Positions 36,901-50,157 of a DNA stretch of 64,000 nt are shown here, one piece after another. The stretch is from NCBI GenBank assembly GCA_964017195.1, contig OZ024895.1, positions 22,019,233 to 22,083,232 on the forward strand, written 5' to 3'. Under the pieces are notes generated by a model. That model saw only the letters and a program-made list of their open reading frames with translations, ran no database searches and was not told where the DNA came from. How positions within the stretch are numbered: the first letter of the stretch is position 1; every line of letters begins with the position of its first letter. The stretch is from Siderastrea radians. Lineage: Eukaryota; Cnidaria; Anthozoa; Scleractinia; Rhizangiidae. The position numbers were made by a program, and so were the translations under genes.

Positions 36901-39900
36901 TCCTTTTCACTGTTCATACTTTTCGCGGCCTTCTATTATTTTCAACCTCCCGTCGGTATTTTTTAGCAATAATACGTAGCTTTTAATCGATTTATGACTG
37001 CCTACGGCAAAATCGCCCAAAAATAGCGTGACCTACCTAAAAATGTCAAACACTTCCCACGTGGTGTTTCAAGTGTCCCCTTTTGCAAAGCTTTCCTTTG
37101 ACACCGTGTTGTTGGTTTCATTGTAGGAACTGAACGATTATATTGAACAGCTTCATGAGGAGTTAGATGATTTACACGTGCAGTTTGATGCTTTGTCCAA
37201 AGAACACAAGGTTTGTGGAAATCAAAATAAATTAAATTGTTATACCTCTGTTTCTTTACACTTAACTGCGCGTTATACATTCGTCAACTTCAACGTTTCG
37301 GACACCTCGATGAATTAAACAAGCTTCGTCAGGGGGTTCCCCATTATAAAAAGAGGTTGCTTTCCCGGCCTTAGCCTCCGCCGCAAGCGTCTCCGTAGGT
37401 TTTTCCGCACGCTCGAAGCATATTTTTGCTTTTTAGGGGCGTGAACATTGGGGCGAGGGAAAAGAGCGTAGTAGTAGATTAAAGTAGGAGAGGGAGGAGG
37501 CGCACTTTTCTGCCCTACTCCAAATTTTCGCGCGGCCAAAAAAGCGAAAAACCTTACGGAAAAACCCTACGGAAATGCTTGCTACGCAGGCTAGCCTGGC
37601 ATTTTGGAAGAAGGCCCTAAAAGGGACCAGAATCTCCTTTTACGGGAGTGGCTCGAATTCATTTTCACCCCTAAGAGGTACCAATTCCAACAAGACGTTA
37701 CTGATACGTATCCTGCCGAATTTTTCTGGCTTCTAATTTAGCCTATAAACTACCAAGATAATAGTTTTAACGGTGGTAATTTGAAGGGAGGGTTTCACGG
37801 TTCGGCGCATGTGCAAGTCGGACGTAAACTACTTGAAGTCTATTGTTCGTAAACCAATCGGAAGCGAGTATTATTATTATGTGCAAGTTGTAACGTAAAC
37901 TACTTGAATTCTATTGTTCATAAACCAATCTGGAGCGAACAGAAAACTCGTGCGTCTGTCCAGAATACATCCTTCGGTTCGAAGAATAACTTCGATAGTA
38001 TGCTAATTTCCAAATTTTCGGTGTAAATTATTTGGAATCTTTCGTGAAATTTGGTAATCGCTCCTTCTGCTTACACAAATTAGAGTCTTTGATTACTGAA
38101 GCTCATATGAGGGTTTTTTAACCGAAAACGTTGGTAAGAAGGCGAAAAAGTTATTTTAATGATCAAGTCGGAACACGCAAACGGACTTCTAATGAAAAAA
38201 CGTCTCACCTCTACCACCTCGTTTTTCGCTACTGACCGTGAAATTTTCAAAGGTTAATTTTTTCGCTTCCGATTGGTTCATAAGCAATGGATTGCACTTG
38301 TTAACGTCATAGCTTACCGTGAAACCATCCCTAAAAGTTTTATAGCCCTAAGCAGTACCGAGGAAACAGTATTTAGTCCTTAACTCTTTAAGCCCCAAAA
38401 TCGGTATGCAATGTCTTTTAACTGTCCTCATATATTTCTTATGTTACTAGTTGGGAGAATTTGCATAAAAATCAAGACATGTCATCTTTGATGATCGTTT
38501 CCTTTATTCTCATGACTTGCATGTTTGATCAAGTAGAGGTATTGTAAGGAGAAATTGGATGCTTATCACTATTGGGGCTTAAAGGGAACAGGAACGATAA
38601 GCACACCGGTAGCTTTTGTACGCAAGTCCCCCCCCCCCTCCCTCCCCTCCCCCTCCACGGGTGTAGCTACTACGTACACACCCGCCATAGCGCCGTAAAG
38701 ATATGTTTTTTCTGTGATATAGGAATTATCAGGTCGTCTAGCCGAAGTCCACTCAGGTCAACTGTCGACTGAGTCGCAACATTATCAACAGCTTTCTGAA
38801 TTGCAAGAAATTAACAGCGACTTACAACAGGTGATAATATTAATTTATATAGCGTCTATTCATTTCTGTGCTAAGCGCTTTACAATAATAACACAGCTAA
38901 CTGCTAATTTAAAACCACGAATTAAACATAACTTAAAACATAAACTGCAAGCTGTACGCTGCCCTAAAAAGAAGCTTCTTCAGCTTGGATTTAATGTTAA
39001 AATTTAATCTTTATTGTAAAGCTCATTACGTAATCAAGGAGCGGCCACAGAGAAAGCCAGTCTTTACAGGAAACATGACGTAATGACGTTTGATTAGAAC
39101 GAAACATAAACTTCTGTAAGGTTTTTCAAATGATCTTTGGAAATGGCAGTTCTAAAACAATTGGAACGTTTCGGAGAATCTTTGGTATTCTTCGGATTGG
39201 ACTGGCACTCGGAATCCGTCGTTGGGTTTCGGAAAAACTTCGGAATTGTTTGCGTAACATTCACTCGTATTACTGCTTTCGTGTTACAATTTTTTTCCCC
39301 AAAATGTATGCACGGTCGAACCTCCTTTACAGGCGACCTGTGTTTAACCCTTTAAGCCCTGATATAAAAATGCATATTCTCCTTACTGTTCTCCATACAT
39401 TTGTTATTGAACTGGTAATGAGAATTTGTCTAAATATCAAGACATTTTATCCTTGGTGATCACTTCCTTTCTTCTCATCACTTGAACGTTTGAACAAGTA
39501 GTGATAATGTAATGAGAAATTTCATTTTCGTCACTGTTTGGGCTTTCCGTTGAGTTTTCATACAAATCACTTTATTTGGTGGGTCTTGTTAGCAACCACC
39601 TTTCAAGAGACCACTTTTCGATGATATCAAATTGCCATAGAACCCAATTTTTTTTTTCATTCTAATCGCTGTATTTGAAACCTTCTGCCGGTTTGTATGG
39701 TAAAGTTTTTTTAGTCAAGTCGCTGTATTTAAGAGATCTCATTGTAGCGACCATTTGTCCATAACACACAATTTCTGTTTATGGAAAGACCTCTTCTGGC
39801 ATTTTGTCTGGTCGTTTACTCGAGGGTGACTGTATTATTATTAACCAGCTGTTTTAACGGGAGGAATTTGTCGCTACTAAAGTAACAAATTGGTCAATTT

Positions 39901-42900
39901 TATTTACTGTGCTACGTTTTTTCATTGCAGGATAATCATAACTTGAAAGAAACTGTTGAGACTCTGAACGCATCGTTTGATGAAAAAGGAAGCGAACTAA
40001 CTGAAGCATTGAACGAACTTCATGACAAGAACAAACAGCTAGAAGAACTTAACGCCGAACTTAATACATTGAAAGAATCACACGCAGTGAAAGAAAAAGA
40101 ACTTTTGGAATTGAAAAGTGGTTTTGATCGGGAAAAAGAGAATCTGAATCAGTCTGCCGTAAAAATGAATGAGAATTTAGAAGGGTTGAGCAATGAGAAA
40201 GAAGCCATGGCCTTGACGATCGAGAGTTTGAACAAGAGTTTAGAAGAGAAAGAGAACCGTATAACGGCACTGTCTACGAAACTGGACCAACAGAAGAATG
40301 AACTAATAGCGGTTAAGGAAAGTTTTAACGGTGTTACGGAGAAATTACAAAGCAAAGAAGAGGAGTTCAAGAAAGCCGTAAAAGCGGTGAAGCAACTGAA
40401 GCAGAATTTGCAAAAATCGCAAGAGAAAGTGAAATCATTGAGCGAAAAGCTTGAAGAGAAAGATCAAGAAGGAACTAAATCTACGGAAACTTTAACTTTA
40501 CAAGGGGAAGAAATCAAATCTCTAAAACTTAGTGTCGAAACGCTAAATGAGACCGTCCAAGCAAAGGATGTTGAAGTTGAAAATTGTAAAGAGGCATTGA
40601 GCAAGAAGGACAAAGAGTTGGAGAATTTTCAAGAGGTTGTTAACAGTTTGAATGTTAGAGTTGAAGAAACTGCAATGGAGTTAGCGACGTCCAAGGAGCT
40701 GAACAACAAATTTGCGGAGGAAGTCGAAAGTTTGAAATCGCAGGTAGAGACACTGGAGGTTAGATTACAAGAAAAAGGAAAGGATGGCAGTGAACTGCAG
40801 GAGAAATTACAAGAACATTTGCAAGTTTTCGAGGATTTAAGAACAAAAATACGATCTCTGGAAGAATTGGTTAACAAACAAACCGAAGAACGGGAAGTAA
40901 TTGAAGGGACATGTAAACAACAAGATGAAACGATTGTTTCTCTAAAACAAGCTTTAGAGTTGCGAGAAAAAGATTTAGCAAACTCTAACGAAAATTTCAC
41001 TTCTAAGGAAAGTGAAGTAAGGACTCTACAAGAATTTAACGAGAGATTAAATCAATCTGTCTTGGACAGGGAAGAAGAAAACGAACGATTAAAGGTTGAA
41101 AGGAAAGAGTTTTGTGAGAAGGTTGAGTCTCTCACTGAATCTGTTGCGTCTAAGGAGGACATGCTGCAGAAATTAAAGAAAAAGGTAGAAGCGTTTGAAC
41201 AACAGACTGCGTCTATAGATAAAGATTTATTGCTGAAGGAAGAAGAGCTGCAACGGCTGAAGTCATTGAACGAGGAGAAGGAGAATTGTTTCGTTGATTT
41301 AGAATCAAAAGTTGAGGCCCAGCAAATGGAAATAACTAAGTTAGAAAATGAACTTTCTGATAAGAATGAAACTATCGAAAGCAAAGATGGACAACTAAAG
41401 AAATACCAGACGACTGAGGAAGAAAACGTGGGCAAAATCTCCGCCCTGGAATCCAGCATTCAATCATTGAGTGAAGCTCTTGAGGCGAAAGGAGTAGAAC
41501 TGAAAAATCTTCTAGTTCAGCTCACTGAGAAGCAAAGAGAAGTTGAGTCCGTACAAACTGCGATGTCGAGTTTGACTAATGAGATGGAATCTGGCGCTCA
41601 AGAGGTTCATCAGTATACAAACAGAATTGAAGAACTGCAAAAAGAATTGGAAACTGTCACACAGGCCCGAGGTAAGTTATCAACCTCGGGGTCGCGGAGG
41701 GGTTGGGGGATGTTGTATAAAACTTAACGCTAAGTGTAAGGTCTTGGACAAACAGTTTCAACATTTCCATTCAACGCCGTTTAACGCTGTTGAATTCAAC
41801 GTGTTGAACACGTTTGGCCGCCTTGCTGACTGAGGTCAATTCAACTTTTCTTTTGTTTTTAGGTGAAGCAATATTACCATGAATTCGTTTGGCCCACCTC
41901 TTTCGATATCGTCCACCTAAGTTGCTTTCAAATGAGAGTGAATATATGAAATAAGCATTGTGATAAAAGAACAACCTGAAAAAATTCCGGCTTGAACAGG
42001 ATTCGAACCCATGACCTCTGCGATGCGGGTCCAACGCTCTAACCAATTGAGCTATCAAGCCAACTGGGAGCTGGTCATTTGAGAATTCGTAGTGTTCGCG
42101 TAGGTGGTGAAACAATTGAGAGTGACTATACGAAATAACCATTTATCCTTCCCAGGGCCTTCTCCTCGTTCAAAATGGCGGCTCGGAGATACCGCCAAGC
42201 TGCTGAAAGTGGAGTATTTTGTCACGTGACACATGATAAAATGGCTTTTTCGGAGGTTGTTTCCAGCGTTTGGCGGTCCTGTTTGTTTTCTGCAATCGGA
42301 AACCGTTATTCAAACAAAACGGACATTTCATTGTGTTTGCGTGACGAAATTCTAACGAACTTTTGGAGCCACTTTGGCAGCCTTGGCCAGGGGTTTATCC
42401 GAGCCGCCATTTTGAACGAGGAGGAGGCCCTGGGGACGAGGTTGACCATATATGTGAACTGATTAAGAAATGATAATGACCCTCGGAGATAAAAATGTCA
42501 ACTTGAGCAGGTGATGGAAGAAAATTCTGTCAACAATGTTGAAAGAAGTTTGAGCGAGGCCTGACCACAAACGTCAGACGTTGTAACAGTGATTTTGAAT
42601 GAGCTGAACGTTTGACTTCAGCATTGGCATCCCCCCCCCCCCGCATTGTTTCGTGCGACTCGCCTTTCGTTTTGCGATAGACAGTTCCTGCGCCACCCAG
42701 TTGCAGCAACTTAATTTAGATTGTTGTGATTTAACTTTCCACAGATTTACTGGAGCAAGAGAATAAAGAGAAAGAAGACAAGATGGGCAAGTTTAAACAA
42801 GTGGCAGTTAAGGCTAAAAAGGAACTTGAGGCCAACAAGAAACAGGTTTGAATTTTAGCACACTATGTTTGAAGGTTTTCAGTTGAAACCTGGTTGGAGA

Positions 42901-45900
42901 AAGTACCATTTGATTTGGTATTTAAAGGGCACAGCTTTGAACCGTATTCCAGTCCTAACTTTGAAAAACAGACCACGCTCATTTTTGCTTGTTTTTGTTC
43001 ATCCAGTGGAAGGACGAAAAAGACGAACTGACCTCAACTATAGAAGGACTAAAGGAGGACGCTCAAACATTAAATGAGAAGTTTGCTAAACAGCAAGAAG
43101 AAACCCTGAAGCAGACTACTGAATATCAGGTAAATCGAAAGATGTTTTTGTTTGTGCTTTTTATAATTACAGTAGAATTTGACAGTAATTTTACCTCCGA
43201 TAGGTACCTCGATTTTTCCTTATCTCGAACAGTTTTTCCTCTCACGTTTTTACCATCACGATTCTACTCCACAGTTACATTTTTGGATGAGTGCATCTCC
43301 CCACCCCCCCCCCCCCCCCCTCAAAGAAAAAAAAAGGAAGGTGCTAAAAATTTGGAGAATTAAAGTTTTGGAAGGTACAACTGCAACTACCCAGCCAAGC
43401 ATTTATTCCTTCCTCTTTGTCGACGGGTGGTTTTCCGGTTCCCTAGTGACTAGAAATCCTGTGTCTTAGCTAATGTGGCTTTCCTTTGTCTCTGCAAGGT
43501 GTATACCCGTTATAGTTTGCTGCGCATAATGATGATGATGATGATTATTATTATTGTTATTTATTTGTTATTACCGTTACATTTCAGGAGCTACAGAGCC
43601 AGCTGTCCAGACTTCAAGAGGAACTTGAAACCGAGAAATCTAAGTAAGTTAAATAGTTTTTAAGCCCTGTGTGTAACTTTTAAGAATCACCTATTTTGTC
43701 ATCAACTTAACATTTATGTGAAAAGTTCTGTGAAGTGGTTAACGCCAGCGGTTCAATTCCTCGTCTATGTTTTTTTTTTGTTGTTTTTTTTTGGACAAGA
43801 ATCTTTACTGAACGTTGTCCCTTTACCTCTTTGTTGTCAGTGAGGCTTTGGGGAAGACCAAGGATATTTCGGTGCGGGGCGGGGGGGAGGGGGGGGGGCG
43901 ATTACGCCACTTCGAGTCACAAGGATGCATTTGCGTTATATTACAAAGGAGCTGCACAATCAATTTAGGACGTAATTACTTCTTAGGGAAGCTGTACCAT
44001 CAAGAAGGTTCTCTGCTTTAATGTTCACTTCCTTGAACAATTTATTACAGGTCAAGTGACAGCGTGACGCAAGTTACAGAGGAGTTGGCAAACGCCCGAC
44101 AAGAAACGGAAAAATTGACTGCTGAAAATGAAAGTTTGAACAAAAATTATGAAGCCTTGCTTAAGGTACGGTTTCCATTAGACGGATTTTCAGTTTTCTT
44201 GTTTTCAAATGAAGATGAATACATAAAATAATGTTATATTCATTCTCATTTGTTTCATGATATGGAATCATCACGAATTCACAATTGACCAGCTCCCAGT
44301 TGGCTTGATAGCTGAATTAGTTAGAGCGCTGCACCGTTATCGCAGAGGTTATAGGTTCGAATCCCGTTCAAGCCTGAATCTTTTCAGGTTGTTCTCTTAT
44401 CGAAATGTAACTGCTTGAGTTAACATTTTAACTGCGAGGTTCATCATCATTTCGTCGTCTTTCTTGTTTTCGTTTGATTGCATGTAAGGTCAGTTTGTCA
44501 AATCTTCTGAAATATGCAGCTCCCAGAGTAAAGCGCCGAATCAGTTAATGTTTTACTATGTAAGTAAAATGTTTAAGTGTGACCATTTAAGTAAAAGCTA
44601 CTGACTGCTTCTGTCCAGTACTTTTCTGCGGTGCTGTTTATAATGCCGAATACGTTAGCTAACTTTTGAGTCTATGGATGAAATCCTAAAGTTTGACCGT
44701 TTAAATGGAAGCTATTATGCAGTACTTTTCTGTGGTGCTGTTTAATACGCTGTACAAGGTGGTTCTAACTTTTGAGTCTGTGATTAGAAACCTCGATATT
44801 TTGCAAAGAGATTTTCGAGGATCGTTTCCTGTTTTGAGCTGGAGTGGTCTTGGGTGTGAAATAATTGTCTTCGTTTTCTAATTTCCAGGTGGCGGAAAGA
44901 GAGCGAACCGACTCTAAAGCGGAACAAAATAAACTGAACATGCAAATCCAGGAGTTTATAGAAGAAGTGGAGGTACTGTCATGACCACTTATTACGTATG
45001 CATTCAAATAAACCCATCTTCCCAGTCAAACCCTGTACAACTACAATGCTGACCAGAAAACCTTGAGACACAACTAAATTGCCCTGAATAAGGCAACTTC
45101 ACAACGCAGTTATACAGAATAAGTTTGGTGTTGTTGTTTTCGTCACCGACCTTCTCCCCGTAACGTGCCTTGAAGGTAAGTTTGTGGCATAGGAACATTG
45201 TAAAGTGTGTGTTAGGTTTCCCAACATTTCTGGTCAGGACTGAGAACGCAGGGAAAAAAGAAACAAATTGCAAATTGTGTTACTACTTTAGTTAGGTACT
45301 AGAATTTGACTTTTTGAAGAGTTCACTTGAAGGGTTTTTCCCAAACTGATTTCCACGGGGTGTGGATACATGAATTCCTAACGGTAACCTAGTCCTCAAC
45401 GACTTTTTCTTACAGTTTCTGAAAACAGAAAGCGAGAAGGACAGAAAAGAAATTGGTGCTCTTGAAAATGAACTTGCTGCAACAACGGAAGACCTGGAAC
45501 AAGTTAACAAGGAGAACACGGAGGTTCGCTGAAAATTGGTTTGATAAATCTTTCTTTTTGCGTGTAAGTCTTGGCTTGACCTAAATTCTCTCCTTTTTAG
45601 CTGTTGAGTAAACTAGAAAACACTGAGGAGGATTTATCAGAAGAACGAAGGCGACATGAGGAGACAAGAGCCCAGCTCGAAACTACTAAACGACAACTGG
45701 AGGCTGCTGAAAAGGTACGGTGTTTATTTTTTAAACAGTTAAAATTGACTAAACAATAAGTCGTTTAGGAGCAGAGATGCTTGTTTTGTCTTTGACAAAT
45801 AAAATAAATAAAATAAATAAATAATAATAATAACAATAATAATAATAATAGCGGAGCCAGCGCGCTAGCGCGTCAGCGGAGCTCCATTGCTAAGGAAATT

Positions 45901-48900
45901 TGGTAATCTATCAAGCGTTGTAGCAAAACAAGCAAAGACAACAAAAGTCAAAAACAAATTTGTTAATGGCAAAAAAAAGTTCAAAACAACACTCAGTTGT
46001 CTTTTTGGTGGAAGGGGAAAAGTTCAATTTAGGCGAAAGAAATTAGGCGATAAAGTTCAGACAAAAAGTTCAAATTTGCCTCGTCGGTTCTGTTCAAACT
46101 CGGTCGGCACACCGCTTGAGTTCGCAGTTTTTCGCAGCGGTTTTGACGCCAAATGTAGCAGAGCTAGTGCTTTTTGGTTTTTTCTGTCCACAACATGGTT
46201 TTTACGGCGTTTCGAACACATTTTGCCAGGAAAAACACCAGCATTTTCATGCTGATAGCAGCTTGTCACGAAGAAAGAAATAAGTATCAAAATTACCTTT
46301 TAAAATAACGATAAACGCCCATGGCCTAGTGGACTAGTCACCGGCTTCTCACGCCGACGAGCCGGGTTCGACACTCAGCGGAAGCAGGTACTTTTTTTCT
46401 TTTTTTTTTTTTTATTTAACGACTTGAATGAGAGTATTTTCACAAATTAATAACTGCCAGCAAAAACAAAACAAAAAAACAGACAAAACAAAAAGGGGGG
46501 CTCCGCTTTTAGGCTTGGATAAATCTATATATTAATAATCAACTTTATTTAAAAGAGGGTTACGACAAACAGTAAAAACTGATAAACGTGCGGCCCTCAA
46601 GTTATAAATTACAACTAATAGAAATTAGCATACGCGATAAATGTACAATTTACAAATTCTAAGAATAAAAATTACATTAAATTAAAAAAAAATGATGATG
46701 AAGAATGTCCTTAAAAAGCTAGATGCATAAAAATCAATTAGGCCCTTTTTAAAACCATGTACACTTTCGCTTTTCTTTAAGAAATTAGGAAGAGTGTTCC
46801 AAAGTCTAGCTGCTCTCACGCTAAATGATCGCTCTCCTTCGGATTCTCGTTGAAAACGAGGGCAGGCCAAGTTTAAAGAGCCATATCGACTATTTCTATT
46901 ATTAATGTCTGAATTTAGTAGTAAGAGTTCCTTCATGTAGTAGCCGGAGGAAAACTCTTCCGCTATTACGTCACTAAGATGATAGCTTCTTCGTTTCTCT
47001 CCTACACCTTCTTACACAGTTATAGGGAAGGATACCACAACATTCCTAGAGACCAGTAGATTATTCTTTGATAGTAAATGAGCTTTGGTATACAAGTGGG
47101 ACTCTCACTAAGAATAAAGCATTCGGTGGCAGAAGTTGAAAAATCACTCAATTTCTTCCAATCTTCGTTTGTAGTTCGCCATTAGTGAAAAAAGAAACCT
47201 AATGTAGTTCGTTCCACTAGAAACCCTTTATTAATTTCGAGAAAAAGGATAAATCGATTCTCACGTTTGGGAGGTCAAAATGCCAGAAATAAAATATTAA
47301 AAATCAGTACAAGAAACTCGTATCACATGGATACAGGGAACACATATTGTATATGGGATATTTTGGGCGGAAATCCAACAAAATAATTTTTGTTACCAAT
47401 GAAACAGGAAGCCCAACAAAGTAGTATGATGAGCTTAGAAATGGAGGATTATCAGAAGTCACTGGAGGTGCTGCAGACTAAACTTTCGGAGAAAGACAAG
47501 TCACTTCAAGATTCTCAGGTGGAGGTTTCTAGGACAGCTAAGAGGGCAGAAGACTTTAAAGCACAGATCGGTAAATGAAATCACTGATGTGATAATGAGA
47601 AGTGAATCCCGGTAAATCGGACCCTCGGTAACTCGAAGTTCGCACTAACTCGAACCAAAATTGATTTACCCTGGATTTGCTCCATACATTTACTGTAATT
47701 TTACCCTCAGTAACTCGAACCCTCGATAACTCGAACCTCCCGCTAACTCGAAGTGAATTACTATTCCTTTCAGGTCATTTTCTTTATAATTTTACCCTCA
47801 GTACCTCGAACCTCGTTTGTCAAAATGTAATGAGACAAAACATACTCCGTCACACTGAATTTATTTTGAATCAATTTTCAAAAATTGAGCAGCATTGTAG
47901 TTTTGAAGTGTCTCATTGTCCTTTATGTCGATTTCTCTAGTTTCCTGGTGTTTTGGCACACCAAACGTGTCAGTTATCCCTTCCCCCAATAACTCGAACC
48001 TTTTTTGATTTTCCTTGAAGGTTCGAGTTATCGGGAGCCAACTGTAGATATACGAATGTAAATTATATATACGAACTCTGGATGAATGAATGAAGAAAAG
48101 TGGTAATTAGAATTATCGTGCAACTGTCCATGACTTTGGTGATACCGGTGTGAGCGCTTGACCATTGAACTGTGAAGCCTGCGAAGAGCTTGTTGGCTAA
48201 GTCACAGCACTAAGCCCATGTCGGACCACTAGAAAAGCGGTTGAGAAGAAAACTGCCAGTAGCCCGAGATAAACACATTATTCAGTTGGACAAGTTCGTC
48301 TTGTTTTTGTCGTAGACATGGTAGACAGCCAACGACAACAAGCTGAAGAAAGAGCGCTGAAAATGAAATCCGTGTTGGTGAAAACAAAGAAGGAACTTGC
48401 GGAAGCCAAGAAACAGGTGCGAAATTTCCCTACCCTCTCCTCCTTGGGCCTTTTTTCTCTTGGTCTTTTTATTACCTTTTTACTTTGCTGGTCTCCCTGA
48501 CCCTCTCCTCCCTGTGCCTATTTTGTAGCTCTGTGCTTTGCTCAATGGACTTTTTCTCGTGATGTTTTCGTGTCAGTGTGAGAGGGGCTAGTGAGTGTGG
48601 GAGCGGCTAGTGAGTGTGAGAGGGGCTAGTGAGTGTGAGAGGGGCTAGTGAGCGTGAGAGGGGCTAGTGAGTGTGGGAGCGGCTAGTGAGTGTGAGAGGG
48701 ACTAGGGGCTAGTCTCGAAAATCAAGACATTCCTTTATGCTGTCATGTAGTCGCTCCCCAGGGACAATAGATTGCGTGACGAATCGAGGTCCGTCTGCGT
48801 GTAACGATGCTTGGTCACGCCTTCACGAGTACTTTTGTCTGGGACGTGTTTTTGTACGAAACGAAGTGGGGTTACTCTAAAGTGAAATTTGGTTACGTCA

Positions 48901-50073
48901 CGAGGATTTTGCTATTTCAGTGCCTTCACTCATAAAAAAAATGCTCCTGCAAAACTACGAGGAAGATATCAAATGAATTTTATCAGAGAGAGCTAACCAT
49001 AACATTTCAGTTGGGTGATTTTTGAGAAAAAGTATCAAACTTGAAAAAATTGGCCCAATCTTTTCAAGTTTCAATCCATTTCCATCCTTGCCATCGGTAG
49101 CAACTGACGAAAGGAAACAGTTTCAGTGCTGTAAGGGAGCCTTTAATAACAAAGCTAGACCATTATTTTTGAAGTTCAGTTGATGTAAAGACACTTTTCA
49201 GCTTTTTAAAAACGTACTAAAATAGCGTGACATAGCCCCTTTAAAGTAGCGTCTTGTGGCATCAGAAAGTCTACTAGAACATCGTTAGCAAAAAAGCAAG
49301 AAACTCTTTGATTCTGTTTTGCAGCTTATGGAACAAGAAGTGAATATGTCTCAGTTGAAAGGAGAGTTGGAATCCGCCACACAACAGGCTGAGGAATTTA
49401 AGGTTATTGTGTGAAGTATTTGCCCTTAATTTTTTTTATTTTTAATTTTCCCCCAAATCTGTTTTCATTTATGTTGCACAACATTCCTGTTCCAAGTTTG
49501 TTAGAAAAACTGTGAAACGAATTCAGTTGTTAACCTTTCCTGTACAAAACATCGCTCTACTCTGTTATCTCAGCTTTGTACTCCCTTAACGTTATTACAG
49601 TAAGTGCTTTGTCGGCTACCTAACTACACGTTTCGCTTAAGCATCTTTCAAATAGGAGTTTTGTTTAGTATTTTTTTTAACTGTTTTGCCATCATGATCA
49701 TTTTTTTTAGGTCGAAATTTCTTCGTTAACTGCTGAAAGTCAAAGCTATCAGCAGCAAGTAAGTGAACACTCCATTTATGGTTGCTTAATTCAAAATTCT
49801 ACATACTGTGTGAACAACTTGTTTTAATTCTCCTTTGGGGTTATTAAGCTTCGTAGAAAAACACCCTCAACTTCCTTCAGTGAACACTGAGCGTTTTAAG
49901 AATAGTTTTGTAAATAGTCTTTGTTTTAATTATAAGTTAGCAATATGACTTAATTTATATTGTGATTTAGTAGTTCTCTTTGTCATTTACCTTCTTAGCT
50001 GTGTATATTCCCCAGTTTCGAAATTTCTATATTTGATGATACTTGTAACTTTCGATATGTCTTTTATCAATCA

Positions 50074-50157
<84 letters not shown>

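Noticed and set aside
40061..41459. Several minus-strand open frames antisense to exon 28 (up to 135 codons)
   Set aside because: They are Ser/Phe/Leu-rich shadows of Glu/Lys-rich codons on the plus strand, with no domain or splice support.
41990..42060. Functional tRNA on the minus strand
   Set aside because: Occurs twice with the same non-tRNA body attached, so it is a SINE head.
42175..42462. 95-codon frame starting at an ATG
   Set aside because: Lies wholly inside a foldback element; the same DNA recurs at 53.2 kb.
46313..46385. Functional tRNA-Glu gene
   Set aside because: A and B boxes and a CUC anticodon loop are visible, but the acceptor stem does not pair well and it lies in a repeat.
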